NCBI GenBank assembly: GCA_016792565.1
Contig: JAEUMK010000051.1
Span: 1 to 33,208, forward strand
From: Alphaproteobacteria bacterium
GTDB taxonomy: Bacteria; Pseudomonadota; Alphaproteobacteria; Micropepsales; Micropepsaceae
DNA: 33,208 bases
Direction: 5' to 3'
Positions 17,888 through 26,434 of this stretch are shown here, one piece after another. A program made the position numbers and the translations under genes. The notes under the pieces are model-generated. The model did no database searches, was not told the DNA's origin, and saw only the letters and a list, made by a program, of their open reading frames with translations. The first letter of the stretch is position 1, and every line of letters starts with the position of its first letter.

Positions 17888-19024
17888 ATGTCCGAGAAGA
17901 ACTGGATTCCGGTCCATGGGATCGACGGCGCGGCGTCGCGCCAGGCCCATGCCGACCTGCCCGAGGGCACCTATGAGCGCGAGATGTCGAAGGAGGGCTT
18001 CTTCGGCCCTGCGGCGTTTCTTTACCATCCCCGGCCGCCGACCGGCTGGACCGGCTTCGAGGGTCCGCTGCGCCCCCGCGCCTTCGATCTCGCGGCGCTG
18101 AACGAGGCGCCCTCAAGTCCCTGGGACGCGCCGCGCATTCTCGGCAACGCCGCCTGCGAGATGCGCTTCTGGAAGCTTTCTGCCCCGATGCCGGCGCTGG
18201 CCCGCAACGGCGATGGCGACCAGATTCTCTTCGTCCACCGCGGCGGCGGCGCGTTCTTCTGCGACTTCGGCCATCTCGCCCTGCGCGCCGGCGACTATCT
18301 CGTCATCCCGCGCGGCACGATGTGGCGGATCGAGCCGGACGGCCCGTCCGCCTTCCTGACGATCGAGGCGACCAACGCCCACTTCACGCTCCCCGACAAG
18401 GGCATGCTCGGCCGCCATGCGGTATTCGATCCGGCGCTGTTCGACACGCCCGCGATGGACGAGGTCTTCCGCGCCCAGCAGCGCGAGGACCGACCCTATG
18501 CGGTCGAGGTGAAGAAGCGCGGCGCGGTCAGCCGTATCGCCTATCCGTGGAACCCGCTGGACGCGGTCGGCTGGCACGGCGACCTCGCCCCGGTGCGGAT
18601 CAACGTCGAGAGCATCCGCCCGATCATGTCGCACCGCTATCATGTGCCGCCGTCGGCGCACACGACCTTTCTCAGCGCCCGTTTCGTCGTCTGCACCTTC
18701 GCGCCGCGTCCGTTCGAGACCGATCCGGGCGCGCTCAAAGTGCCGTTCTTCCACAACAACGACGACTACGACGAGGTCCTCTTCTATCACGCGGGCGACT
18801 TCTTCAGCCGCGACAACATCGACGCCGGCATGATGACCTTCCACCCCTCCGGCTTCACGCACGGCCCCCACCCCAAGGCGCTGAAGAACATGCTGACCCA
18901 GACCAAGCCCGCCACCGACGAATACGCGGTGATGATCGACACCCGCGACCCGCTCGACGTGCTCGACGGCGCGTCGGCGGTGGAAAACCCCGCCTATGCG
19001 GACAGCTGGAAGCCGAGGCCATGA
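17888..19024 (+). CDS. hmgA: Homogentisate 1,2-dioxygenase-like ring-cleavage enzyme
   Basis: 378-aa cupin-fold Fe(II) dioxygenase of the HgmA family, expected to open the ring of homogentisate (tyrosine/phenylalanine breakdown) to maleylacetoacetate. Recognisable blocks are FLYHPRPPTGW, GDGDQILFVHRGGG, DYLVIPRGTMWRI, FFHNNDDYDEVLFY (His289 and Glu296 or Asp295 as iron ligands) and FHPSGFTHGPHP (the third ligand region). It is shorter than the usual HmgA of about 430-440 aa and the acidic ligand is shifted by one position, so it may be a divergent subtype with another gentisate-like substrate. The ATG at 17888 follows GAGGAGGA. Its stop overlaps the cupin start as ATGA. Confidence 0.82.
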   Translation: MSEKNWIPVHGIDGAASRQAHADLPEGTYEREMSKEGFFGPAAFLYHPRPPTGWTGFEGPLRPRAFDLAALNEAPSSPWDAPRILGNAACEMRFWKLSAPMPALARNGDGDQILFVHRGGGAFFCDFGHLALRAGDYLVIPRGTMWRIEPDGPSAFLTIEATNAHFTLPDKGMLGRHAVFDPALFDTPAMDEVFRAQQREDRPYAVEVKKRGAVSRIAYPWNPLDAVGWHGDLAPVRINVESIRPIMSHRYHVPPSAHTTFLSARFVVCTFAPRPFETDPGALKVPFFHNNDDYDEVLFYHAGDFFSRDNIDAGMMTFHPSGFTHGPHPKALKNMLTQTKPATDEYAVMIDTRDPLDVLDGASAVENPAYADSWKPRP

Positions 19025-19392
19025 GCGGGGTCCAGTCAGGCGCGCTCGGCGAAAAGTTCGGCCGGATCGCCGAACACTGGCGTCCGCGCGTCGCGGCCAG
19101 GCTGAACGGCCAGGAGGTCAAGCTCGTGAAGACCGAAGGCGTCTTCCCCTGGCATGCCCACGCCGACGCGGATGAGATGTTCATGGTCTGGAAGGGCCGC
19201 TTCCGCGTCGAGTTCCGCGACCGCATTGTCGACATGGGGCCGGGCGAGTTCTGCGTGGTGCCGCGCGGCGTCGAACACCGCACCGCGTCGGACGCTGAGG
19301 CCGAAGTCCTCATCTTCGAGCCCGCCGAGGTCATCAACACAGGCGACGCGCCGGTTTCCGAATTCACCGCGAAGAACGGTATCGACATATGA
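19021..19392 (+). CDS. Cupin-domain protein of the ring-cleavage operon
   Basis: 123-aa single-domain cupin. Metal-binding motif 1 (FPWHAHADADEMFMVWKGRFRVEF) has the full His-x-His...Glu set. Motif 2 (GPGEFCVVPRGVEHRT) supplies the last His. The protein may be an isomerase, a small dioxygenase or a regulator-like accessory; sequence alone does not decide. It overlaps the hmgA-like stop and the FAH-like start by ATGA on both sides, which implies tight coupling. Its position is where a maleylacetoacetate isomerase would be expected in a homogentisate operon, but it is not a glutathione transferase. Confidence 0.88.
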   Translation: MSGVQSGALGEKFGRIAEHWRPRVAARLNGQEVKLVKTEGVFPWHAHADADEMFMVWKGRFRVEFRDRIVDMGPGEFCVVPRGVEHRTASDAEAEVLIFEPAEVINTGDAPVSEFTAKNGIDI

Positions 19393-20399
19393 AACTCGCC
19401 ACCCTTCGCAACGGCACGCGCGATGGCCGCCTCGCCGTCGTCTCGCGCGATCTGAAACGTGCCGCCTATGCCGACGGCATCGCGCCGACCCTGCAGGCCG
19501 CGCTGGACGACTGGGACGTCGCCGCGCCCCGCCTCGCCGCGCTCCATGGCGGTCTCGCCAGCGGCGTCGCGCCGTCCTTCGCCTTCGACGAGACGGCCTG
19601 CCTTGCGCCCCTGCCGCGCGCCTATCAATGGGCGGATGGCTCGGCCTATGTGAACCATGTCGCGCTGGTCCGCCGCGCCCGTAACGCCGAGATGCCCTCC
19701 AGCTTCTGGACCGATCCGCTGATGTATCAGGGCGGTTCCGACGTGATGCTCGCCCCGCGCCAGCCGATCCCGCTCAGGGACGAGAGCTGGGGCCTCGACT
19801 GCGAGGCCGAGGTCGCGGTCATCACCGGCGACGTGCCGCTGGGGGCCAGCGAGGCCGAAGCCGAGGCGGCGATCAAGCTGATCGTCATCCTCAACGACGT
19901 CTCGCTGCGCAATCTCATCCCCGGCGAACTCGCCAAGGGGTTCGGCTTCTTCCAGTCCAAGCCCTCGACCGCCTTCGCCCCCGTCGCCGTGACCCCGCAC
20001 GAACTGGGCTCGGCCTGGCGCGACGGCCGCCTGCACGGCGCGCTGCATGTCATGCTCAACGACGTGCCGTTCGGACGGGCCGATGCCGGAATCGACATGA
20101 CCTTCAACTTCCCGCGCCTCGTCGCTCACGCGGCCCGGACGCGGGCGCTGGGCGCGGGCACGATCGTCGGCTCCGGCACCGTCTCCAACCGAGGGCCGGA
20201 GGGCGACGAGGGTCGGCCCATTGCGGAGGGCGGCGTCGGTTATTCCTGCATCGCCGAACTGCGCGCCGTGGAAACGATCCGCCAGGGCAAGCCGATCACC
20301 CCCTTCATGAGCATCGGCGACCGCGTCCACATCGAGATGCTCAACGACAAGGCTGGCTCGATTTTCGGCGCCATCGACCAGACCGTCGTCGCCGCATGA
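19389..20399 (+). CDS. Fumarylacetoacetate hydrolase family protein
   Basis: 336-aa FAH-superfamily enzyme, the expected last step of homogentisate breakdown, splitting fumarylacetoacetate to fumarate and acetoacetate. An N-terminal domain (KLATLRNGTRDGRLAVVSRDL; PRAYQWADGSAYVNHV) precedes the catalytic domain. Metal ligands lie in SWGLDCEAEVAVITG (two Glu) and IVILNDVSLRNLIP (Asp). The catalytic Lys lies in FGFFQSKPSTAFAPVAVTP. GTIVGSGTVSNRGPEGDEGRPI is the usual substrate loop. The start overlaps the cupin stop and its own stop overlaps the next start as ATGA. Family is certain; the exact substrate rests on the neighbouring hmgA-like gene. Confidence 0.9.
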   Translation: MKLATLRNGTRDGRLAVVSRDLKRAAYADGIAPTLQAALDDWDVAAPRLAALHGGLASGVAPSFAFDETACLAPLPRAYQWADGSAYVNHVALVRRARNAEMPSSFWTDPLMYQGGSDVMLAPRQPIPLRDESWGLDCEAEVAVITGDVPLGASEAEAEAAIKLIVILNDVSLRNLIPGELAKGFGFFQSKPSTAFAPVAVTPHELGSAWRDGRLHGALHVMLNDVPFGRADAGIDMTFNFPRLVAHAARTRALGAGTIVGSGTVSNRGPEGDEGRPIAEGGVGYSCIAELRAVETIRQGKPITPFMSIGDRVHIEMLNDKAGSIFGAIDQTVVAA

Positions 20400-21184
20400 C
20401 GCCCCTCCGTGTTGCCGCGCTCGCAGCGGCGCTGCTGCTGGCGGCCTGCGCCGCCCCGGCGAAAGGGTACAGGATCGCTGCGCCGCAGGCCGCCGATCCG
20501 CCGGTCCTGCGGATCTATGCGCCCGACGACGGCGCGCGCCATCCCGCGGTCCTTATCGTGCCGGGCTGCGAAGCGCCGCTGCTGTCGGCCCGAGCCGCCT
20601 TCTACGAGCGGCTGGCGGAACGTCTGGAGGCGGAAGGCTTTGCCGCGGCGATCCTCGCCTGGCCCGGCTCCGGATCGGGCGATCCGTCCTGCCGGACCAT
20701 GACGGCGCCGGCGACGCTGGCACGGACGATCGCCGGGGCGCTCGGCCAACTCCGCGCGACCGCGCGCGTCGATCCCGAGCGGCTCCATCTCGCCGGCTGG
20801 GCCTGGGGCGGCCGCGGCGTCCTCGAGGTGGTGATGGCGGAGCAGCGCCTTCCCGGCCTGGTCTCGGCCGCCGCCTTCTACCCGCCCTGCCCGGCGGCAA
20901 GGCCGTGGCGGAGCGCAGTGACGCTTCAGCTCTTCCTGGCGGAGAAGGACGCGGTCGCCCCGCCGGCCGCCTGCCGCGACTGGGCCGACCTGTCCGACGG
21001 GCCCGGCCCGGTCGTCATCACGCGCTATGTCGGCGTCGGACACGGCTTCGACATCGACGAGGCGGGCGATCCGCGTTTCGCCCCCTATCGCACGGGCGCG
21101 CCGATCGCCTTCGACGCCAGCACCGCCTGGCAATCCTGGCTCGATCTCCTGAAGTTCCTGCGCCTCGCTTTGCCCTCGGGCTGA
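20396..21184 (+). CDS. Dienelactone-hydrolase-like lipoprotein lacking the nucleophile
   Basis: 262-aa alpha/beta-hydrolase-fold protein with a lipoprotein signal: hydrophobic stretch then LLAAC with Cys18 as the lipidation site, so it should sit in a cell-envelope membrane. The fold is clear (PAVLIVPGCEAP, GFAAAILAWPGSG, HLAGWAWGGRGVLE). At the nucleophile elbow the expected Ser or Cys is Ala136 (G-W-A-W-G). The candidate acid (Asp185, LFLAEKDAVAPP) and base (His216, GVGHGFDID) remain. It is therefore either a non-enzymatic binding protein or works differently. It overlaps the FAH-like gene by ATGA and ends 9 bases from the convergent ThDP-enzyme gene. Confidence 0.85.
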   Translation: MTPLRVAALAAALLLAACAAPAKGYRIAAPQAADPPVLRIYAPDDGARHPAVLIVPGCEAPLLSARAAFYERLAERLEAEGFAAAILAWPGSGSGDPSCRTMTAPATLARTIAGALGQLRATARVDPERLHLAGWAWGGRGVLEVVMAEQRLPGLVSAAAFYPPCPAARPWRSAVTLQLFLAEKDAVAPPAACRDWADLSDGPGPVVITRYVGVGHGFDIDEAGDPRFAPYRTGAPIAFDASTAWQSWLDLLKFLRLALPSG

Positions 21185-21193
21185 GGCCGAGCG

Positions 21194-22759
21194 TCAGGGC
21201 ATCACGGCTTCGATCAGGAAGGGACCGGGCCGCCGCATCGCGCCCGAGAACGCCTCGGCGAAATCCTCCGCCGTCTCGCAGCGCACCGCGTCGACGCCAA
21301 GGCCGCGCGCCAGGTCGACGAAGCCGATATCGGGCCGCGACAGGTCGAACATGGCTAGCGTATTGGGGCCGGGGTTCTGCGCGCCGGTTCGCATCATCTC
21401 GACCTTCAGGATCGCATAGGAGCGGTTCGAGAAGATCACCGTCACCATGTCGAGATGCTCGCGCGCCGCGGTCCACAGCGCCTGGATCGTGTACATCGCC
21501 GAGCCGTCTCCCTCCAGGCAGACGACCTTGCGCCCCGGCGCGGCGGTCGCGGCGCCGACCCCGACGGGCAGGCCCTGTCCGATCGAGCCGCCGGTCAGTT
21601 GCAGCCAGTCATGCGGCGGCGAGCCTGCCGTGTGCACGAACGCCCCTGCACCGCAGGTCGCGCCCTCGTCCGACACGATCGCCCCCTCCGGCAGGAAGCG
21701 GCCGATGATCGCGCCGGCCTTCATGGAGTCCAGAGTCCCCGTTGGCAGGCCGGGCGTCATCGCGCTGGCCCGCACCGGTTCGCGCCCCACCGCGCCCAGC
21801 GCCTCCGCCAGCGCGCGCAGGCCGGCGACCGCATCCTCGCCCGGCCGGGCGAGCGTGACGACTTCGGCGCCGTCCGGCGTCAGCGAGCCGCGGCGGCCGG
21901 GATAGGCGAAGAACGCGACGGGCGCCTTGGTCGAGACCAGGACCAGATGCGCGACGCCCTTGAGTTCTTCCTCCACCGCTTCGGCAAAATACGGCAGGCG
22001 GCGGACGAAGGCCCGGCCGGCGCCGCGCGCCATGACGCCGACGAAGGTATCGCAGTAGAGCCGGGCCCCCGTCGCCGCGGCGATCGCGCCGGCCAGTTCC
22101 AGCCCCTCGCCCGACAGGACCGGGTCGCTGAGCAGCAGCGCCGAGCTCTCGCCGTGCGCCAGCGCCGCGCGGGCGGCGGCGACGGCGGCCTCCGCCGGCG
22201 GCGCAAACGGCGTCGGGGCGACCGGCGCGGCCGGCCCCTTCGTCGTCTCGGTCCAGGCCGTGTCGGCCGGCAGGATCAGCGTGGCGACGCCGCCGGGTGC
22301 GGCCTGCGAGGCGGCGACCGCCTCGGCGGCGGCCTCGCCCACTTCGTCCGCCGTATCGGCCGACCTGATCCACTGCGACACGGGCGCCGCGAACCCGGCG
22401 AGATCGCTGGCGAGCGGTGCGTCGAGCGTGCGGTGCGAGACCGCGTGATCGCCGACGATGTTGACGATGGGCGAGCGCGCCCGCCGCGCATTGTGCAGAT
22501 TGGCCAGGCCGTTCGCGAGGCCGGGGCCCAGATGCAGCAGCGTGCAGGCCGGCTTGCGGGCGATCCGGGCATAGCCGTCCGCCGCCCCGGTCGCCACGCC
22601 TTCGAACAGGCAGAGCGAGGCCCTCAGCGTCGCCGCCCGGCCGATCGCCGCGACGGCGTGCATCTCCGACGTGCCGGGATTGGTGAAGCAGCGATCGACC
22701 CCCGCCGCCTCGAGCGTCTGGACCAGCGCCTCTGCGCCCGTCATGACCGGCTTGTCCAT
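21194..22759 (-). CDS. ThDP-dependent enzyme (acetolactate synthase / benzoylformate decarboxylase-like)
   Basis: 521-aa three-domain thiamine diphosphate enzyme. The N-terminal PYR domain has the catalytic Glu in LCLFEGVATGAADGYAR. The middle domain is degenerate in the FAD-binding manner. The C-terminal PP domain has the Mg/ThDP motif GDGSAMYTIQALWTAAREHLD followed by IFSNRSYAIL. It resembles IlvB-like proteins often labelled acetolactate synthase, but no regulatory small subunit gene is adjacent and the context is a CoA-ligase operon. A decarboxylase or carboligase acting on an aromatic or short 2-oxo acid is equally likely. A GAGGAGA site lies before the ATG. Last gene of the acuI-like/fcs/lysE operon, 13 bases after lysE. 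Confidence 0.88.
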   Translation of the reverse strand: MDKPVMTGAEALVQTLEAAGVDRCFTNPGTSEMHAVAAIGRAATLRASLCLFEGVATGAADGYARIARKPACTLLHLGPGLANGLANLHNARRARSPIVNIVGDHAVSHRTLDAPLASDLAGFAAPVSQWIRSADTADEVGEAAAEAVAASQAAPGGVATLILPADTAWTETTKGPAAPVAPTPFAPPAEAAVAAARAALAHGESSALLLSDPVLSGEGLELAGAIAAATGARLYCDTFVGVMARGAGRAFVRRLPYFAEAVEEELKGVAHLVLVSTKAPVAFFAYPGRRGSLTPDGAEVVTLARPGEDAVAGLRALAEALGAVGREPVRASAMTPGLPTGTLDSMKAGAIIGRFLPEGAIVSDEGATCGAGAFVHTAGSPPHDWLQLTGGSIGQGLPVGVGAATAAPGRKVVCLEGDGSAMYTIQALWTAAREHLDMVTVIFSNRSYAILKVEMMRTGAQNPGPNTLAMFDLSRPDIGFVDLARGLGVDAVRCETAEDFAEAFSGAMRRPGPFLIEAVMP

Positions 22760-22772
22760 GGATGCCGTCTCC

Positions 22773-23456
22773 TCAATTGACCCAGTGACCGAAAAACAGG
22801 TTCACCAGGACCGCAATGCCGAAGACGCCGATGAGCACGCCCGTGACGCGGTTGATGATGACGATCGCCCGGTCGCCGATCTGTTTGTGGGCGAAGAACG
22901 TGATGGCCACGATAACCATCCACCAGAAGGTCGAGCCAGCAACCACAGCGAGCACGAACACCCCGGCCCCGAAATAGCTGGAGGCGCCTTCGGGCACCAT
23001 CGAGGCCATCGAGGCGGCGACGGCGGCGAAGAAAAACAGCGTCGCCGGATTTATGACCGTCAGCCCGAAGGTCGAGAACGCGGCGCTGAGAAAGCCCGTC
23101 GATTTCGCTTCCAGCATTTCGCCCTTCTCCTCGATCCGCCGGATCGGCGGCTTGGTGACCAGGGCATAGACGGCATAGCCGATCAGGATGACCCCGCCAG
23201 TCAGTTCGAGCGCGAACTTGTTGCTCGTCATGAAGCTCGACAGGCTGGTGAAGCCGAAGGCGACGAGGGCGGCGAAGAAGCCGTCGCCCAGCGCTGCGCC
23301 GAGTCCCGACAGGAAGCCGTTGATCGGACCGAAATGCAGCGTGCGGCGGATGCAGATGATGTTGACCGCGCCGATCGGTGCGGCGGCGACGAAGCCGAAC
23401 CCGAAGCCCGTCGCGATCAGCCAGAACCAGTCGAGGATGATCTTGGCGTCGGGCAT
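22773..23456 (-). CDS. LysE-family exporter
   Basis: 227-aa inner-membrane protein with six hydrophobic segments and the LysE/RhtB fold. The N-terminal motif GFVAAAPIGAVNIICIRRTLHFGPINGFLSGLGAALGD and the helix with STFGLTVINPATLFFFAA are characteristic. Family members export amino acids or other small metabolites by proton exchange. The substrate here is unknown, although the operon suggests a product or toxic intermediate of the aromatic acid pathway. Its ATG overlaps the stop of the CoA-ligase gene by one base (TGATG), so translation is coupled. Confidence 0.88.
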   Translation of the reverse strand: MPDAKIILDWFWLIATGFGFGFVAAAPIGAVNIICIRRTLHFGPINGFLSGLGAALGDGFFAALVAFGFTSLSSFMTSNKFALELTGGVILIGYAVYALVTKPPIRRIEEKGEMLEAKSTGFLSAAFSTFGLTVINPATLFFFAAVAASMASMVPEGASSYFGAGVFVLAVVAGSTFWWMVIVAITFFAHKQIGDRAIVIINRVTGVLIGVFGIAVLVNLFFGHWVN

Positions 23457-25309
23457 CAGGCGGCCACGACTCCGGGGCCGGCCGGTTCGGCGTAGAGGCG
23501 CGCGACGAGGTCGGCGCGGCGCTCCAGCGACAGCGACTGGTTGACATAGCCCTTGTCGGTGGTCTCGCCGGCGTCGAGGCTGGGCGGCTCGGTCATCAGC
23601 AGGGCGCGGCGGATCTGCGTGCTGGAGCCGGGATGGTCCGCATTGTGGCGCGCCAGGCCCTCGCCGATGCGGGCGAGGATGCGCGGGTCGGCGACGATCT
23701 GCTCGACGCTCAGCTCCTCGCCCGCGAAGGCGCGGCAGGCCGCCAGGTTGGGCCAGGCGAGGATCGCGGCATAGGGCCGGTCGAGCCCGGCGACCAGCGC
23801 ATCCTGGATCAGCCCGCCGGCCGCCTCGATCGCCTGGATGCGCAGCCGCCCGGCGCTGACGAAAGTACCGGTGTCGAGCTTGAAGTCCTCCACCACGCGG
23901 CCGTCGAAAACGAGGCCCTTCGAAGGATCGTCAGGATCGACGAACTTCGCGGCGTCGCCCAGCTGATAGAATCCTTCCTCGTCGAACGCCTTGGCGGTGA
24001 GGTCGGGCCGCCCGAAATAGCCGGGCGTGACGCAGTCGCCCTTGACCCGCACATCCAGCTTGGCGCCAACCGGCGCCAGCTTCACCACGACGCCTGGCAG
24101 CGGAAGGCCGATCAGGCCCATGCGCTCGCTCGCCCAGTGGACGTTGCAGATGGTCGGCGCGGTCTCGGTCGCGCCGTAGCCCGAAGAGAACGGCAGGCGG
24201 TGGCCGACGGTGCGCGCCGCGACCGCCTGGATCCGGTCGCCGAGATCCTGGCTCAGCGCCGCCCCGCCATAGGCGAGCTGCTTGAGGTCGCGGAAGAACG
24301 TGGCGGCCAGCGCCGGATCGCGCTCCAGCTCGGGCGTCAGCATCGCCCAGGCGGCCGGCACGTTGGAGTAAGTGGTGGGCGAGACCTCGCGCAGATTGCG
24401 CAGCGTCTCGGCGAAGCCCTGCGGCGTCGGCGCGCCGCCGTCGAGATAGATCGTCCCGCCCCAGCTCGTCGTGCCGTTCAGCACCGAATTGCCGCCGAAC
24501 GAATGGTTCCAGGGCAGCCAGGACAGCGTCACCGCCGGCGGCTCGTTCGCCGGATCGGCCAGCATCGAACGCAGCATCGCGGCGTTCGTGCACATCATGC
24601 GATGGGTGTTGATCGCCGCCTTCGGCATCCCCGTCGAACCGGAGGTGAAGAGGAATTTCGCCACGTCGTCGAACGAAAGGCGGTCATAGGCCGCGCGGGC
24701 CGCCGCGCCGGACGGCGTCGCGACAAGCTCCGCGAAGGCCGTCGATCCAGTGCTGTGCGGGCGCCTGGAGTGGAAAAGCTGCACGCCGGTCAGGTCCAGC
24801 GCCGCCAGCGCCTTCTCGTAGAGCGGCATGTCGTCCGCATAGATCGCCCGCGGCTTCACCAGATAGGCGACGTAACGCAGCTTGGCGAAGTCGCTCGACT
24901 GGGTGGAATAGCTGCGGCTGACCGGCGCGACCGGACAGCCCGCCAGGATCGCGCCATAGGTCATCAGCGCATGGTCGATGCTGTTGCCGCTGAGGATCAT
25001 CAGCGGCGCATGGCCGCCCGAGGCATGCCCCAGACCCCGCGCCATCAAGCCTTCCGCGATGCGCGAGATCAGCTCCAGCGCCTCGCTATAGGTGACCGTC
25101 CGCCAGCCCGGCCCCGGGCCGGTGCGTTCGGCCAGCCAGATGCGCTGCGGCGCTTCGGCCGCCCAGCGGCGGAACGGCGCGATCAGGTTTTCCGGCGGCG
25201 TCACCAGCGGATAGGGGTTGCGCAGCAGGATCGACCCGTCCGGGCGGCGCTCCACCTCGACGCGGGGGGGATGGTTGCCCCCGCGGCGGAACGGCGCCAG
25301 GGCGTTCAC
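23456..25309 (-). CDS. fcs: Feruloyl-CoA synthase-like acyl-CoA ligase
   Basis: 617-aa ANL-superfamily AMP-binding enzyme that should activate a hydroxycinnamate-like acid to its CoA thioester with ATP. The P-loop [18 protein letters not shown], the [12 protein letters not shown] motif, [15 protein letters not shown] hinge region and the C-terminal [15 protein letters not shown] are visible. The last, with its Lys, is the form seen in feruloyl-CoA synthases rather than the PxTxxGK of acetyl-CoA synthetases. The N-terminus ([30 protein letters not shown]) also fits this group. Start is GTG at 25309, overlapping the stop of the upstream reductase gene by four bases (GTGA). No enoyl-CoA hydratase or vanillin dehydrogenase gene is in the window. 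Confidence 0.88.
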   Translation of the reverse strand: MNALAPFRRGGNHPPRVEVERRPDGSILLRNPYPLVTPPENLIAPFRRWAAEAPQRIWLAERTGPGPGWRTVTYSEALELISRIAEGLMARGLGHASGGHAPLMILSGNSIDHALMTYGAILAGCPVAPVSRSYSTQSSDFAKLRYVAYLVKPRAIYADDMPLYEKALAALDLTGVQLFHSRRPHSTGSTAFAELVATPSGAAARAAYDRLSFDDVAKFLFTSGSTGMPKAAINTHRMMCTNAAMLRSMLADPANEPPAVTLSWLPWNHSFGGNSVLNGTTSWGGTIYLDGGAPTPQGFAETLRNLREVSPTTYSNVPAAWAMLTPELERDPALAATFFRDLKQLAYGGAALSQDLGDRIQAVAARTVGHRLPFSSGYGATETAPTICNVHWASERMGLIGLPLPGVVVKLAPVGAKLDVRVKGDCVTPGYFGRPDLTAKAFDEEGFYQLGDAAKFVDPDDPSKGLVFDGRVVEDFKLDTGTFVSAGRLRIQAIEAAGGLIQDALVAGLDRPYAAILAWPNLAACRAFAGEELSVEQIVADPRILARIGEGLARHNADHPGSSTQIRRALLMTEPPSLDAGETTDKGYVNQSLSLERRADLVARLYAEPAGPGVVAA

Positions 25310-26301
25310 GCCGCGACGTCCACGACGGTCCGCCCGCGCACTTTGCCTTGCAGGATGTCCGGCCCCAGGCCCGCGGCCGCACTCAGCGACACCGTCGTCG
25401 TCATGGCGTCCAACTTAGCGGTATCGAGGTCGCGCGCCAGCCGCTCCCATGCGGTCAGACGCCGCGCCCTGGGCGCCATGACGCTGTCGATCCCGGCCAG
25501 CGTCACGCCGCGCAGGATGAACGGCGCGACCGAGCCGGGCAGGTCCATCCCCGCCGCGAGCCCGCAGGCGGCGACGCAGCCGCCGTATTTGGTCATCGAC
25601 AGGGCATTGGCCAGCGTCTTCGATCCGACGCTGTCCACCACCCCGGCCCAGCGTTCCTTGCTGAGCGGCCTCGGCTCGCCCGCCAATTCGGCGCGCGGGA
25701 TGATCTCGGCCGCGCCGAGTCCGGTCAGGTAGTCCGCCTCCTCGACCCGCCCGGTCGAGGCGATGACCCGGTAGCCGAGCTTCGACAGGATGGCGATCGC
25801 CACCGAGCCGACGCCGCCCGCCGCCCCGGTCACCAGGATCGGCCCGCTCGCCGGCGTCACGCCGTTGTGCTCCAGCGCCAGGACCGCCAGCATGGCAGTG
25901 TAGCCGGCGGTGCCGATCGCCATCGCCTGCGCCGGGCTGAACGCGGCAGGCAGAGGTACCAGCCACTCGCCCTTGACCCGGGCCCGCGTCGCGTAGCCGC
26001 CCAGATGCGTCTCGCCGAGGCCCCAGCCGTTCAGCACCACCTTGTCGCCCGCCGCCCAGGCGGGGTTGGACGAGGTCTCGACCGTCCCGGCGAAATCGAT
26101 CCCCGGGATCATCGGCCAGCGCCGCACCACGGGCGCCGCTCCGGTCAGCGCCAGGCCGTCCTTGTAGTTGATGGTGGAATGGCTGACCGCGACGGTGACG
26201 TCGCCGTCCATCAGGTCGGCATCGGTCAGTTCGGCGATGCGCGCCGCCTGCTGCCCGCCCTCGCCCTTTTCCAGCAGCAGCGCGCGGAATGTCCCAGCCA
26301 T
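25306..26301 (-). CDS. acuI: AcuI/YhdH-type acrylyl-CoA reductase-like quinone oxidoreductase
   Basis: 331-aa zinc-free medium-chain dehydrogenase. The N-terminal GroES-like domain has [13 protein letters not shown] and [17 protein letters not shown]. The Rossmann domain has [63 protein letters not shown] is diagnostic of the YhdH/AcuI subgroup, which uses NADPH to reduce acrylyl-CoA or related enones. The ATG at 26301 begins [12 protein letters not shown]. The open frame extends to 26478, but the extra part crosses the promoter region. It is the first gene of a four-gene minus-strand operon, with a likely operator just upstream. Confidence 0.9.
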   Translation of the reverse strand: MAGTFRALLLEKGEGGQQAARIAELTDADLMDGDVTVAVSHSTINYKDGLALTGAAPVVRRWPMIPGIDFAGTVETSSNPAWAAGDKVVLNGWGLGETHLGGYATRARVKGEWLVPLPAAFSPAQAMAIGTAGYTAMLAVLALEHNGVTPASGPILVTGAAGGVGSVAIAILSKLGYRVIASTGRVEEADYLTGLGAAEIIPRAELAGEPRPLSKERWAGVVDSVGSKTLANALSMTKYGGCVAACGLAAGMDLPGSVAPFILRGVTLAGIDSVMAPRARRLTAWERLARDLDTAKLDAMTTTVSLSAAAGLGPDILQGKVRGRTVVDVAA

Positions 26302-26337
26302 GCGTATCGCCCCCAAGATGTGTTCTGCGGGCCGGAA

Positions 26338-26364
26338 ACCATAGGAATTTGACGCTCTGGTCAA
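26338..26364 (-). promoter_or_regulatory. Promoter with inverted-repeat operator of the acuI-like/fcs operon
   Basis: Reading leftwards, TTGACC (26359-26364) and TATGGT (26338-26343) form a -35/-10 pair with a short 15-base spacer. A perfect inverted repeat, TTGAC-N6-GTCAA (26349-26364), covers the -35 box and part of the spacer. This is the size of MarR- or TetR-type operators, and hydroxycinnamate ligase operons are often controlled by MarR-type repressors. The regulator is not encoded here. Confidence 0.45.
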
Positions 26365-26434
26365 GGCGGAGCGGACGCCCCCGCGCCGTGCCGCCGCCGT
26401 AATGCATGGGCATCGCCGCAAGGGTTGAGGCAAT

